Shown here: in pieces, positions 55,902 to 64,000 of the stretch
Position numbering within the stretch: the stretch's first letter is position 1
How the letters are laid out: every line of letters begins with the position of its first letter
Assembly: GCF_014284125.1 (NCBI RefSeq)
Contig: NZ_JACOFX010000010.1
Coordinates: 1 to 64,000 of the forward strand
Length of the DNA: 64,000 nucleotides
Direction: 5' to 3'
DNA from: Undibacterium umbellatum
Lineage (GTDB): Bacteria; Pseudomonadota; Gammaproteobacteria; Burkholderiales; Burkholderiaceae_D
Program-made: the position numbers and the translations under genes
The notes under the pieces: model-generated
Told to the model about the DNA's origin: nothing
What the model saw: the letters and a program-made list of their open reading frames with translations, nothing else
Database searches by the model: none

Positions 55902-57203
55902 ATGAAAATCGCAGTCATCGGTTCCGGCATCTCCGGCCTGTCTTGCGCCTACGAGCTTTCTAAAGCTGGGCATGAAATCAGCCTGTTTGAGGCCAATGAT
56001 TACTTTGGCGGGCATACGCATACCGTCGATGTCAGCCTGGAAGGCAAGACCTATGGCGTTGATACCGGCTTCCTGGTGTTCAACCACAAGACCTATCCAA
56101 ACCTGGTCAATTTATTCAAGGAGCTTGACATCGCGACTGTTGCGACCGACATGTCTTTCTCTGTCAAAATGCCAGTGAGCAATAATAGGGGCCGCCTGCT
56201 GGAATGGGCTGGAGCCAATCTGGATACGGTGTTTGCCCAGCGCCGCAATCTGCTCAACCCGGCGTTTATACGCATGTTGCGCGATATCCTGCGCTTTAAT
56301 AAACAGACTACTGCGCTGGCAACGACGAAAAATCATCCCGACTTCATGCAGCCTCTGGGCAGCTTTCTCGACCAGCATGGCTACAGTAAAGAATTCCGCG
56401 CATGGTATTTGTTGCCGATGGCAGCCTGTATCTGGTCCTGCCCTACCGAGACCATGATGGCATTTCCGCTATCTTCTTTCGTGAATTTCTGCCACAACCA
56501 TGGCTTGCTGCAAGTAAATGACAGGCCACAGTGGCAAACCGTTCAAGGTGGCGCGAGGCAGTATGTGGAAAAGATCCTGCCTCGGATTGCACACAGGCAT
56601 TTGCAAACGCCGGTGTTAAGTGTGCAAGAAAAAGCACCAGGCGCAATCACAGTCCAGACCGCACATGGCACGCAAACGTTTGAGCATGTAGTGTTAGCCA
56701 GCCATAGCGACCAAAGCCTGAAATTGCTGATTGATGCCGACCTGGCTGAGCGTCAGATTCTGTCGGCGGTCAAGTACCAGCCCAATCGCGCAGTGCTGCA
56801 TACCGATGCCAGTGTCTTGCCTGAACATAAAAAAGCCTGGTCGGCCTGGAATTACCAAAGTGAAAGCGGTAACGAGCCACGTGTCTGCGTGCATTACCTG
56901 ATTAATCAATTGCAACCCCTGCCATTCAAGACACCCGTAATTGTCACCTTGAATCCAATTCAAGAACCGGCAGCGGCCAGTATTATCAATAGCTTTGACT
57001 ATTCTCATCCTGTATTTGACGCGCTGGCAATCAATGCACAAAACCAGTTGGTCAATATTCAGGGCAGGAGAAATATCTGGTTCGCCGGTGCCTGGACAGG
57101 CTATGGCTTCCATGAAGATGGCTTGAAATCTGGCCTGCGTGTCGCAGAGTGCATACTCGCGCGTGCAGAAGCAGCCTACGAACGTATGACGCGTGCGGCA
57201 TGA
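55902..57203 (+). CDS. FAD/NAD(P)-binding oxidoreductase (amine-oxidase fold)
   Basis: A 433-residue flavoprotein with an N-terminal Rossmann motif MKIAVIGSGISGLSCAYEL and EANDYFGGHTHTVD, and a C-terminal FAD signature IWFAGAWTGYGFHEDGLKSG. It belongs to the group often called FAD-dependent amine oxidases that sits with DUF1365 and cyclopropane-synthase-like genes; in furan fatty acid producers a flavoprotein desaturase of this kind acts on methylated acyl chains. That role here is inferred from context. Its stop overlaps the DUF1365 start (ATGA). Confidence 0.85.
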   Translation: MKIAVIGSGISGLSCAYELSKAGHEISLFEANDYFGGHTHTVDVSLEGKTYGVDTGFLVFNHKTYPNLVNLFKELDIATVATDMSFSVKMPVSNNRGRLLEWAGANLDTVFAQRRNLLNPAFIRMLRDILRFNKQTTALATTKNHPDFMQPLGSFLDQHGYSKEFRAWYLLPMAACIWSCPTETMMAFPLSSFVNFCHNHGLLQVNDRPQWQTVQGGARQYVEKILPRIAHRHLQTPVLSVQEKAPGAITVQTAHGTQTFEHVVLASHSDQSLKLLIDADLAERQILSAVKYQPNRAVLHTDASVLPEHKKAWSAWNYQSESGNEPRVCVHYLINQLQPLPFKTPVIVTLNPIQEPAAASIINSFDYSHPVFDALAINAQNQLVNIQGRRNIWFAGAWTGYGFHEDGLKSGLRVAECILARAEAAYERMTRAA

Positions 57204-58009
57204 ACACGCCAGCCACCAAATCTGCTGTCACCTTATGTACAGGCGAAGTCATGCACAAGCGCTTGCGCCCGGCAAAAAACGCATTTCGCTATGGCGTGTT
57301 TTTCATCCGAGTGCCTGTGCGTGACATCGGTCATATGAGCACACCCGCACTGTTTTCCGTGAACCGCTTTAATGCCCTGTCTTTCCATGAACGTGACCAT
57401 GGTGATGCTCGCCAGCCGCTGGCACTATGGATAGATGGATTGTTGCGAAGCGAGGGCATCACAGATGCCGACGGCGAGATTTGCTTGCAATGCTTCCCCA
57501 GGGTGTTTGGCTTTGTGTTTAATCCAGTGTCTTTCTGGTTTTGTCATCACCAGGATGGCAGCTTGCGTGCCGTGGTGTGCGAAGTACGCAATACCTTTGG
57601 TGAGAAGCATTTATACCTGCTAGAGAATGGTGGCAGGCTGGCCAATGGCGAAGAGTTGCAAGCCAGGAAAATCTTCCATGTTTCGCCCTTCTGCAAGGTG
57701 GAAGGTAACTATCGCTTCCGTTTCATGCAAGCCCAGCAAGAGACGGCAGAGACAACTGCAGAACACACGCAGAAAAAATACCTGGCCAGAATTGACTATG
57801 CCGATGCTGAAGGTCCGCTATTACTCACCAGCGTTTCTGGCCGAGAACAGCACATGAGTAACACTCACATAGCCAAGGTCATGTTGCGCTACCCCTTCAT
57901 GACTATCGGCGTGGTGCTACGCATTCACCTACAAGCACTGCGCCTGTGGATCAAGCGAGTACCCTTTATTTCCAAACCTATTCCTCCTTCTGAAGAGTTA
58001 AGCCGATGA
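57200..58009 (+). CDS. DUF1365 protein
   Basis: A 269-residue DUF1365 member. Family stretches include GEVMHKRLRPAKNAFRYGVF, FNALSFHERDHGD, LQCFPRVFGFVFNPVSFWFC and VRNTFGEKHLYLL. Function is not established; it almost always sits between the FAD oxidoreductase and the cyclopropane-synthase-like gene. ATG at 57200 overlaps the upstream stop, and its own stop overlaps the next start. Confidence 0.9.
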   Translation: MNTPATKSAVTLCTGEVMHKRLRPAKNAFRYGVFFIRVPVRDIGHMSTPALFSVNRFNALSFHERDHGDARQPLALWIDGLLRSEGITDADGEICLQCFPRVFGFVFNPVSFWFCHHQDGSLRAVVCEVRNTFGEKHLYLLENGGRLANGEELQARKIFHVSPFCKVEGNYRFRFMQAQQETAETTAEHTQKKYLARIDYADAEGPLLLTSVSGREQHMSNTHIAKVMLRYPFMTIGVVLRIHLQALRLWIKRVPFISKPIPPSEELSR

Positions 58010-59271
58010 GCAGCCTACATCCCACTTTTGCCTCTGGCACTGCAAGCGCTGACAACAACGCCACAGTCAACACCCAACTGAATAGCAAGCATTTTCCAGC
58101 GCAAGCGAGGTTCGTCCTCAGCCTGCTGAACAAACTTGAGCATGGCTGCCTGACCATACAGTTCCCGGATGGACAAACTGCCAGCTTTGGCCGCGCGTCA
58201 GAAGGATGGCAGCACGTTAGCCTGCATTTGAAAGACTGGGAGCTGTATCGTGCGGTACTCAAGTCAGGTGACATCGGCTTTGCCGAAAGTTATATCGCCG
58301 GCCACTGGAGCACCAGCAGCCTGGCTGGCTTGATAGAACTAATCTCACATAATCGCCAGCAACTGGAAAGCGTGATTTATGGCAGTTGGTGGGGCAACCT
58401 TGTCTATAGGCTAAAGCATCTGCTGAACCGCAATTCCCGCACAGGCAGCAAGAAAAATATTCACGCTCATTACGACATAGGCAATGAATTCTACAAGCTG
58501 TGGCTGGACCCATCGATGACTTACTCCAGTGCGATTTATGCTGGCGAGCAAGACCAATCACTGGAAGAAGCACAACAGGCAAAATATCGCCGCATACTGG
58601 AGCAACTGGCATTACCAAAAAACGCCAGGGTGCTGGAAATTGGTTGTGGCTGGGGCGGCTTTGCTGAGATGGCGATACGGGATGCAGGTGCCCACGTCAC
58701 TGGTCTGACGCTCTCTACCGAACAATTGCAATATGCCCAAGCGCGCCTGCACAATGCTGGCCTGCATGCAAAGAGTGATTTGAAGATAGAGGATTATCGA
58801 GACGCGAATGGCAACTATGACGCAATCGCTTCCATAGAAATGTTTGAAGCAGTTGGTGAAGCTTACTGGCCAGGTTATTTTGAATGCCTGCACCGCAACC
58901 TGAAACAGGACGGCCGTGCATGCGTGCAAAGCATCGTCATTGCAGATGAGTTATTCGACCGTTACCGCAAGGGTACGGACTTTATACAGCAATACATCTT
59001 CCCCGGCGGCATGCTGCCATCCATAGAAAAATTTCACGCCATGGCAGCAAACTACGGCATGGAAGTACTTGATACCTTCAATTTTGGCCTCGACTATGCA
59101 CGCACCCTGCTGCACTGGCGTCATGCCTTCATGGAAAAACTGGCGCAGGTCAAGACGCAGAACTTTGATGATGAATTCTTGCGTACCTGGGAATTTTATC
59201 TGGCTTATTGCGAAGCAGGTTTCCGTGCTGGCAGCATCAATGTCACTCAATTCACACTGAGGAAAAAATGA
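58006..59271 (+). CDS. Cyclopropane-fatty-acid-synthase-like methyltransferase
   Basis: A 421-residue SAM-dependent methyltransferase acting on unsaturated acyl chains of phospholipids. It has the N-terminal lipid-binding part (about 30-140), IHAHYDIGNEFYKLWLDPSM, the SAM motif LEIGCGWGGFAEMA, EMFEAVGEAYWPGYF, and the active-site region SIVIADELFDRYRKGTDFIQ with IFPGGMLPS. In related clusters this enzyme makes cyclopropane or methylated acyl chains. Its last bases overlap the start of the chalcone-isomerase-like gene. Confidence 0.92.
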   Translation: MSSLHPTFASGTASADNNATVNTQLNSKHFPAQARFVLSLLNKLEHGCLTIQFPDGQTASFGRASEGWQHVSLHLKDWELYRAVLKSGDIGFAESYIAGHWSTSSLAGLIELISHNRQQLESVIYGSWWGNLVYRLKHLLNRNSRTGSKKNIHAHYDIGNEFYKLWLDPSMTYSSAIYAGEQDQSLEEAQQAKYRRILEQLALPKNARVLEIGCGWGGFAEMAIRDAGAHVTGLTLSTEQLQYAQARLHNAGLHAKSDLKIEDYRDANGNYDAIASIEMFEAVGEAYWPGYFECLHRNLKQDGRACVQSIVIADELFDRYRKGTDFIQQYIFPGGMLPSIEKFHAMAANYGMEVLDTFNFGLDYARTLLHWRHAFMEKLAQVKTQNFDDEFLRTWEFYLAYCEAGFRAGSINVTQFTLRKK

Positions 59272-59846
59272 CTACCCTGCCATTGATACGTAGCTTGTGT
59301 TTGTCGCTGTTGCTTGCAGCGACAGCGATGACTGTGCATGCCGAAGACAAGCCGACAAACTCAGCACCTGCACATATCAGTGAGGAAATTCCGCAAGCCA
59401 GCTTGCAGGGAACAGGCAGTTTTCGCTGGTTTGGCCTGCATATTTACGACGCAAGCTTGTGGTCTGTACCTGAAGGCTATAAGCCGGAAAGTGAGAAGCC
59501 ACAAAAGTTTGCATTGGACCTGGCCTATGCCCGCACTTTGTATGGCAGCAAAATCGCCGATGCCAGCATAGATGAAATAGAAAAGCTCAAGCTAGGCACA
59601 GTCGAAAAGCGGGAGCGCTGGCTAGCACAGATGAAGAAAATTTTCCCGGACGTAAAACAGGGTACACACATCACCGGCATTCATATACCGAATGAAGCAG
59701 CCAGATTTTATCTGAATGGAAAATTGCTGGGTGAGATACGCGATGCTGAATTTGCCCATGCTTTCTTTGCGATATGGCTGGACAAAAAAACCACGGCACA
59801 GAGTTTACGTAACAAGCTGCTAGGCAGCAAATCCGCAGGCAATTAA
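59268..59846 (+). CDS. Chalcone-isomerase-like exported protein
   Basis: A 192-residue protein with a signal peptide (about 1-25, LCLSLLLAATAMTVHA) and a chalcone-isomerase-like domain: QGTGSFRWFGLHIYDASLW, FALDLAYARTLYGSKIAD and FYLNGKLLGEIRDAEFAHAFFAIWL. Bacterial relatives bind fatty acids rather than chalcones, which suits this lipid cluster. It overlaps the methyltransferase gene by four bases. Confidence 0.85.
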   Translation: MTTLPLIRSLCLSLLLAATAMTVHAEDKPTNSAPAHISEEIPQASLQGTGSFRWFGLHIYDASLWSVPEGYKPESEKPQKFALDLAYARTLYGSKIADASIDEIEKLKLGTVEKRERWLAQMKKIFPDVKQGTHITGIHIPNEAARFYLNGKLLGEIRDAEFAHAFFAIWLDKKTTAQSLRNKLLGSKSAGN

Positions 59847-59884
59847 GCACTCCGCCAAAACGAACACTCACATCAGGAAAGCAT

Positions 59885-60436
59885 ATGTTCAAGCAAACTT
59901 ACCGATTATTTTTCTGCAGCCTGATAATGCTACTGACATCCTGTGCCAGCCAGTATGAGCCCGGCCGCTACCGCAACGAAGTCCCCAAATTGGACATGCA
60001 AAGCTATTTCAATGGCAAGCTTGATGCCTGGGGCATATTCCAGGACAGGTCAGGTGCCATCGTCAAACGCTTTACCGTAGTCATGGATTGCCAGTGGTCA
60101 GGTGATATTGGCACGCTCAATGAAGACTTTACTTACTCAGATGGGAGCAAGCAAAAACGCATCTGGACTTTGAAAAAAGTAGGGAATGATCAATTTACCG
60201 GCACCGCCTCAGATGTCATAGGCGAAGCCAAAGGACAGGTGTCCGGCAACACCCTGCACTGGAATTATGTGCTGGCCTTGCCTGTCGATGGCAGCGTCTA
60301 TAACGTGGATTTTGACGACACCATGGTCTTGATGGATGACAAAGTAATGCTGAACCGTGCCATCATGCGCAAATTTGGAGTTGAGCTCGGCAGCGTGACT
60401 CTCTCTTTCACCAAACGTAGTAACACCACACCATGA
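59885..60436 (+). CDS. DUF3833 lipoprotein
   Basis: A 183-residue lipoprotein with lipobox LLTSC (lipid Cys20) and the DUF3833 pattern YFNGKLDAWGIFQDRSG, FTVVMDCQW and RIWTLKKVG. The fold is thought to be lipocalin-like. It would sit in the cell envelope and may carry or bind the modified lipid (inference). It lies 38 bases after the previous gene and overlaps the SDR start by four bases. Confidence 0.88.
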   Translation: MFKQTYRLFFCSLIMLLTSCASQYEPGRYRNEVPKLDMQSYFNGKLDAWGIFQDRSGAIVKRFTVVMDCQWSGDIGTLNEDFTYSDGSKQKRIWTLKKVGNDQFTGTASDVIGEAKGQVSGNTLHWNYVLALPVDGSVYNVDFDDTMVLMDDKVMLNRAIMRKFGVELGSVTLSFTKRSNTTP

Positions 60437-61200
60437 ACCCCGTCATCCGCGACTGGCAGGGTAAACGCATCTGGATCATCGGTGCATCCAGCGGCATAGG
60501 GGAAGAAACTGCCAGGCTGTTGCTGACGCTGGGTGCCAGGGTCGCACTGTCAGCCCGAAAACTGGTGCAACTGAAAAAAATTGCGGCTGACTACCCGATG
60601 GCCGAAGCCATGGCAGTAGATATTTGCGATCACGCCAGCTTGGTCGCTTGTCATGCGCACTTGATTGAAAAATGGGGCAGCATAGACTTGGTACTTGTCG
60701 TTGCCGGTAGCTACAATGAAATGCGGGCAGACAGCCTTGATCTTGCCGCAGTCAACAGGCTGATAGATATTAATGTGCGCGGGGTTTACCAATGCCTGGA
60801 TGCCGTCTTGCCTGCGCTGCTAAAGCAGGGTTGCGGTGGTATCGGTATAGTTGGATCAGTAGCTGGCCTCTCTGGATTGCCCAAGGCACTGGTATACGGG
60901 CCAACCAAGGCCGCCATCATCAATTTGTGTGAATGTCTGTATCTGGATTTACGTCCTAAAAATATTGCGGTGTATATGATTAATCCAGGCTTTGTTGAAA
61001 CACCGATGACAGCAGGGAATGATTTCAAGATGCCCGCCCTGATGAGCGCGCCAGCAGCGGCTCTGGCCATCGTCAAGGGTATGCAGCGAGGCGACTTTCA
61101 CATACACTTTCCCCATCGCTTTACCAACTGGTTGAGGTTGGCGCGCCTGCTACCTTACCGCAGCTATTTTTATCTGGTTCATAAGGTGACAGGTTTATAA
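60433..61200 (+). CDS. Short-chain dehydrogenase/reductase
   Basis: A 255-residue SDR with the cofactor motif GASSGIGEE (about 17-25), the catalytic Ser in GIVGSVAG and the Tyr-Lys pair in YGPTKAA. It probably uses NADP(H) (Arg in SARK), but the substrate is unknown. It is translationally linked to the DUF3833 gene before it and abuts the NTF2-like gene after it. Confidence 0.9.
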   Translation: MNPVIRDWQGKRIWIIGASSGIGEETARLLLTLGARVALSARKLVQLKKIAADYPMAEAMAVDICDHASLVACHAHLIEKWGSIDLVLVVAGSYNEMRADSLDLAAVNRLIDINVRGVYQCLDAVLPALLKQGCGGIGIVGSVAGLSGLPKALVYGPTKAAIINLCECLYLDLRPKNIAVYMINPGFVETPMTAGNDFKMPALMSAPAAALAIVKGMQRGDFHIHFPHRFTNWLRLARLLPYRSYFYLVHKVTGL

Positions 61201-61644
61201 ATGTCGACTACTCTTGATCATCAAGCCAGCCTGGACAAGCTGATAGTTTTCTTTGAAACCATTTCACTGAAGACTTGCCAGAACTTGTCTGGCATCTATA
61301 CAGAAGATGCCTATTTCAAAGACCCCTTCAACGAACTGCGCGGGCTGCCTGCCATCAACCATGTATTCCAGCACATGTTTGTGCAAGTTCGTGAACCGCG
61401 TTTTCGCGTTACTTCATCGGTTTTGCAAAACGATACTGCCTTTCTGGTCTGGGAGTTTTTGTTTACGATGAAAAACTTCAATGCTGCGCCACAATGCATA
61501 CGGGGAGCTACACATATACGCTTTGCTGCTGATGGTCGGGTGAATTTTCACCGCGATTATTGGGATGCGGCGGAAGAGTTGTACGAGAAGCTGCCCTTGC
61601 TGGGCAGCCTCATGCGCTTTTTGAAAAGGCAGGCACGCAAATAA
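61201..61644 (+). CDS. NTF2-like (SnoaL-type) protein, last gene of the lipid cluster
   Basis: A 147-residue protein of the NTF2 fold: IYTEDAYFKDPFNELRG, VFQHMFVQVREPRF and GATHIRFAADGRVNFHRDYWD. NTF2-like proteins are small cone-shaped enzymes or binding proteins. Its start codon immediately follows the SDR stop. Homologues are regular members of FAD-oxidoreductase/DUF1365/methyltransferase clusters. Function unknown. Confidence 0.85.
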   Translation: MSTTLDHQASLDKLIVFFETISLKTCQNLSGIYTEDAYFKDPFNELRGLPAINHVFQHMFVQVREPRFRVTSSVLQNDTAFLVWEFLFTMKNFNAAPQCIRGATHIRFAADGRVNFHRDYWDAAEELYEKLPLLGSLMRFLKRQARK

Positions 61645-61674
61645 AAAGCAACTGGCAGGAAATTCTTCAGCCGC

Positions 61675-62103
61675 CTATTTAGATGCTTTATAGGCTGGCA
61701 GATACTGCGCCAATCTCGCACCCATTTCCTGCCCAAGCGCTTGTAAGCCGCTCATGGGCCTGACCATGACTTCAAAATCAACAATCTTGCCATCGGCATC
61801 AAAGCGTATCATGTCTATGCCTTTGAGTTGCTTGTCACCGACATTGGCACTGAATTCCAGGACGATATTCAAGCCATCATCAGAAGACAACTCGCGATGA
61901 TAAGTAAAATTTTCAAACACCTGGGCCACCGTACTGAGTATCAGCACGACAGCCTGGGCACTGGTATAGGGCTGGTGCGCCATGGGAGAACGAAACACAG
62001 CATTAGCATGCACGATGGATGGCAAGGAACTCAGGTCTTTATTGGCAATCATCTCATGCCAGGTTTGCAGGGAAGCGGCGACAGTTGCAGGTACATTGTT
62101 CAT
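61675..62103 (-). CDS. NTF2-like (SnoaL-type) protein
   Basis: A 142-residue NTF2-fold protein (TVAASLQTWHEMIANKDLSS, VHANAVFRSPMAHQPY, GIDMIRFDADGKIVDFEVMVRP). It converges with the lipid cluster and follows the 2,4-dienoyl-CoA reductase on the same strand, so it is not part of the cluster operon. Three successive ATGs (62109, 62106 and 62103) follow GAAAGG; the last has the best spacing. Function unknown. Confidence 0.75.
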   Translation of the reverse strand: MNNVPATVAASLQTWHEMIANKDLSSLPSIVHANAVFRSPMAHQPYTSAQAVVLILSTVAQVFENFTYHRELSSDDGLNIVLEFSANVGDKQLKGIDMIRFDADGKIVDFEVMVRPMSGLQALGQEMGARLAQYLPAYKASK

Positions 62104-62187
62104 CATCATCCTTTCGGTATTGCATTTAACATTGATCAAACGGGGTCTGAATAAAGTGAGTTCATCCTGAATGGCGATTTGCTATCT

Positions 62188-64000
62188 TCAGATTGTTGCT
62201 GCCAGACGTGTGCCCTGATTGATGGCACGTTTCGCATCGAGTTCGGCAGCCACATCTGCACCGCCAATCAAGTGCACAGGTTTTCCTTCGGCTTCCAGTG
62301 CAGCTTGCAAATCGCGCCTAGGTTCCTGACCTGCACACAGAATCACATTATCGACAGGCAGCAGCTTTTGCTCGCCACCGATGGTGACATGCAAACCAGC
62401 ATCGTCTATCTTGTCATAGCTGACACCAGCGATCATTTGCACTTCGCGGTTTTTCAAACCTGTACGGTGTATCCAGCCCGTGGTTTTACCGAGGCCATCA
62501 CCAACCTTGGAGGTCTTGCGTTGCAACAGGAAAATCTGGCGTGCTGGTTTTTCCAGCTGTGCGGCGCGCAAGCCACCGACGTTTTTATAGTCGGTATCAA
62601 TACCCCATTCTGCGTAGAATTTTTCTGGGTCCAGACTCGGGCTGGTGCCGCTATGGCTCAGGTATTCTGCAACGTCAAAACCTATGCCGCCTGCGCCTAT
62701 GATGGCGACGGATTTGCCTACTGTTTTCTTATCACGCAAAACATCCAGATAACTCAGGACTTTGGCATGTTCTATGCCTTCGATAGGAGGAACACGTGGG
62801 GTGATGCCCGTTGCCAGCACGACTTCATCAAAGTCTGCCAGGTCAGCCACATCGACCTTGGTATTCAACTTGAGCGTGACGCCGGTTAGCTCTATCTGTT
62901 TTCCGAAATAGCGCAGAGTTTCATAAAACTCTTCTTTGCCCGGCACTTGCTTGGCAATATTGAACTGGCCGCCAATTTCAGAACCGGCATCAAACAGTGT
63001 CACGGCATGGCCGCGATTGGCTGCGGTCGTGGCAAAGCTCAAACCGGCTGGGCCAGCACCAACTACAGCAATGCGCTTGGCTTTTTCCAGAGGCGCATCA
63101 ACCAGTTCTGTCTCATGGCAGGCGCGTGGATTGACCAGGCAGGACGTCACCTTGCCGCCAAAAGTGTGATCCAGGCAGGCCTGGTTGCAACCTATGCAGG
63201 TATTGATCTCGTCTGCCCTGCCCTCTTGCGCCTTGCGCATGAACAGCGGGTCTGCCAGCAGTGGGCGTGCCATTGAGACCATGTCGCAATAATCTCCTGC
63301 CAGTAACTGCTCGGCAATTTCAGGAGTATTGATGCGGTTGGTAGCGATCAGGGGAATATTCACCTGGCCTTTGAGCTTTTTCGTCACCCAGGCAAAAGCT
63401 GCGCGCGGCACCTTGGTGGCAATGGTTGGGATACGTGCTTCATGCCAGCCTATGCCAGTATTGATAATCGTCGCACCGGCTGCTTCTATGGCTTTGGCCA
63501 GTTGCGTGACTTCTTCCAGGGTAGAACCACCATCGACCAGATCCAGCATGGACAGGCGGTAGATGATGATGAAGTTGGCACCCACTTTTTCGCGTATGCG
63601 GCGTACGATTTCTATAGGGAAGCGGATACGGTTTTCATAGGCACCGCCCCATTCATCATCGCGCTGGTTTGTGCAGGCGGCGATGAATTCATTGATCAGG
63701 TAACCTTCCGAGCCCATGACTTCGACACCATCATAGCCAGCTGATTGCGCCAGTGCGGCACAGCGGACAAAATCAGAGATGGTTTCTTCGACTTCTTCTG
63801 TCGTCAGTGCATGCGGTTTGAAAGGATTGATCGGTGCCTTGATAGCGCTGGGTGCGACCAGAGTAGGCTGGTAAGAATAACGGCCAAAATGCAAAATCTG
63901 CATGGCGATCTTGCCACCTTCATCGTGTACGGCCTTGGTGACTATCTTATGGTGTTCTGCTTCTGCTTCAGTAGTGAGCATGGCACCGCCATGCATGGGA
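62188..64000 (-). CDS. fadH: NADPH-dependent 2,4-dienoyl-CoA reductase, partial
   Basis: The C-terminal 604 residues of an Old Yellow Enzyme-type iron-sulfur flavoprotein; the N-terminus is beyond the window. Features are the FMN barrel (ILHFGRYSYQP, AGYDGVEVMGSEGYLINEF, INTGIGWHEARIP), the 4Fe-4S cysteines (CIGCNQAC, then a Cys 12 residues later), and an FAD/NADPH domain with VVGAGPAGLSFA and IIGAGGIGFDVAEY. FadH reduces 2,4-dienoyl-CoA during beta-oxidation of polyunsaturated fatty acids. Its position next to the lipid cluster may be a functional link. Confidence 0.93.
   Translation of the reverse strand, partial: PMHGGAMLTTEAEAEHHKIVTKAVHDEGGKIAMQILHFGRYSYQPTLVAPSAIKAPINPFKPHALTTEEVEETISDFVRCAALAQSAGYDGVEVMGSEGYLINEFIAACTNQRDDEWGGAYENRIRFPIEIVRRIREKVGANFIIIYRLSMLDLVDGGSTLEEVTQLAKAIEAAGATIINTGIGWHEARIPTIATKVPRAAFAWVTKKLKGQVNIPLIATNRINTPEIAEQLLAGDYCDMVSMARPLLADPLFMRKAQEGRADEINTCIGCNQACLDHTFGGKVTSCLVNPRACHETELVDAPLEKAKRIAVVGAGPAGLSFATTAANRGHAVTLFDAGSEIGGQFNIAKQVPGKEEFYETLRYFGKQIELTGVTLKLNTKVDVADLADFDEVVLATGITPRVPPIEGIEHAKVLSYLDVLRDKKTVGKSVAIIGAGGIGFDVAEYLSHSGTSPSLDPEKFYAEWGIDTDYKNVGGLRAAQLEKPARQIFLLQRKTSKVGDGLGKTTGWIHRTGLKNREVQMIAGVSYDKIDDAGLHVTIGGEQKLLPVDNVILCAGQEPRRDLQAALEAEGKPVHLIGGADVAAELDAKRAINQGTRLAATI

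Overview
The window looks like chromosomal DNA of a betaproteobacterium of the order Burkholderiales, most likely Oxalobacteraceae (Undibacterium-like). This is inferred from gene order and protein style, not from a database search. Supporting blocks are rsmD-coaD-ferredoxin facing ftsY-ftsE-ftsX-rpoH, a complete aa3-type cytochrome oxidase and heme A locus (ctaC-ctaD-ctaG-ctaE with surf1, ctaA, ctaB and sco), sbp-cysT-cysW-cysA-cysB, and pth and ychF as near neighbours. No tRNA, rRNA, CRISPR array, prophage or complete insertion sequence was seen. DNA is dense with genes, often overlapping by ATGA.

Layout. 0-9 kb: a low-GC RelA/SpoT-domain gene, ssb with an MFS transporter, uvrA, pth with a patatin-like lipase, and acpH. 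8.2-9.9 kb: a three-gene membrane module (RHH regulator, small membrane protein, SPFH protein) with a well-formed promoter/operator. 10-14.6 kb: MFS pump divergent from an SgrR-like regulator, then a MATE pump. 14.8-21.2 kb: ychF, two diguanylate cyclases, a GlxA-type regulator facing a cysteine hydrolase, and a MOSC protein. 21.2-27 kb: ferredoxin, a MITE-like repeat, coaD and rsmD facing ftsY-ftsE-ftsX-rpoH, with a perfect CIRCE element upstream of rpoH. 27.3-28.2 kb: a secreted polysaccharide-lyase-like protein. 28.3-37.3 kb: cytochrome c oxidase structural and assembly genes, including a 35-residue membrane protein. 37.4-43.9 kb: BioC-like methyltransferase, ComF, TrmL, a triple-PAS GGDEF-EAL protein, RfaE2 and a di-iron ferritin-like protein. 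44-50.1 kb: sulfate uptake genes with their CysB regulator and an intercalated degenerate EAL protein. 50.4-55 kb: a secreted glutathione peroxidase and an IclR / MBL-fold / flavoprotein / DUF2783 module. 55-61.6 kb: a TetR regulator divergent from a seven-gene lipid-modification cluster (FAD oxidoreductase, DUF1365, cyclopropane-synthase-like methyltransferase, chalcone-isomerase-like, DUF3833 lipoprotein, SDR, NTF2-like). 61.7-64 kb: a second NTF2-like gene and a 2,4-dienoyl-CoA reductase cut by the window edge.

How the parts work together. The oxidase locus encodes subunits I-III plus copper insertion (CtaG, Sco), heme O/A synthesis (CtaB, CtaA) and SURF1, so one region can build a terminal oxidase; a TTGATA-18-TATACT promoter precedes ctaC. 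The cys locus encodes a complete sulfate ABC importer and its regulator. The lipid cluster resembles cyclopropane/furan fatty acid modification operons, here next to a TetR gene whose own promoter is covered by a perfect palindrome.

The most interesting unexplained items are: the SPFH/RHH module with a stacked operator; the perfect CIRCE at rpoH; the EAL protein that has lost its catalytic residues inside the sulfate locus; the TetR-linked lipid cluster; an MBL-fold protein that keeps only one metal site; a low-GC RelA/SpoT-like gene behind the ssb terminator; and two kinds of intergenic repeat.
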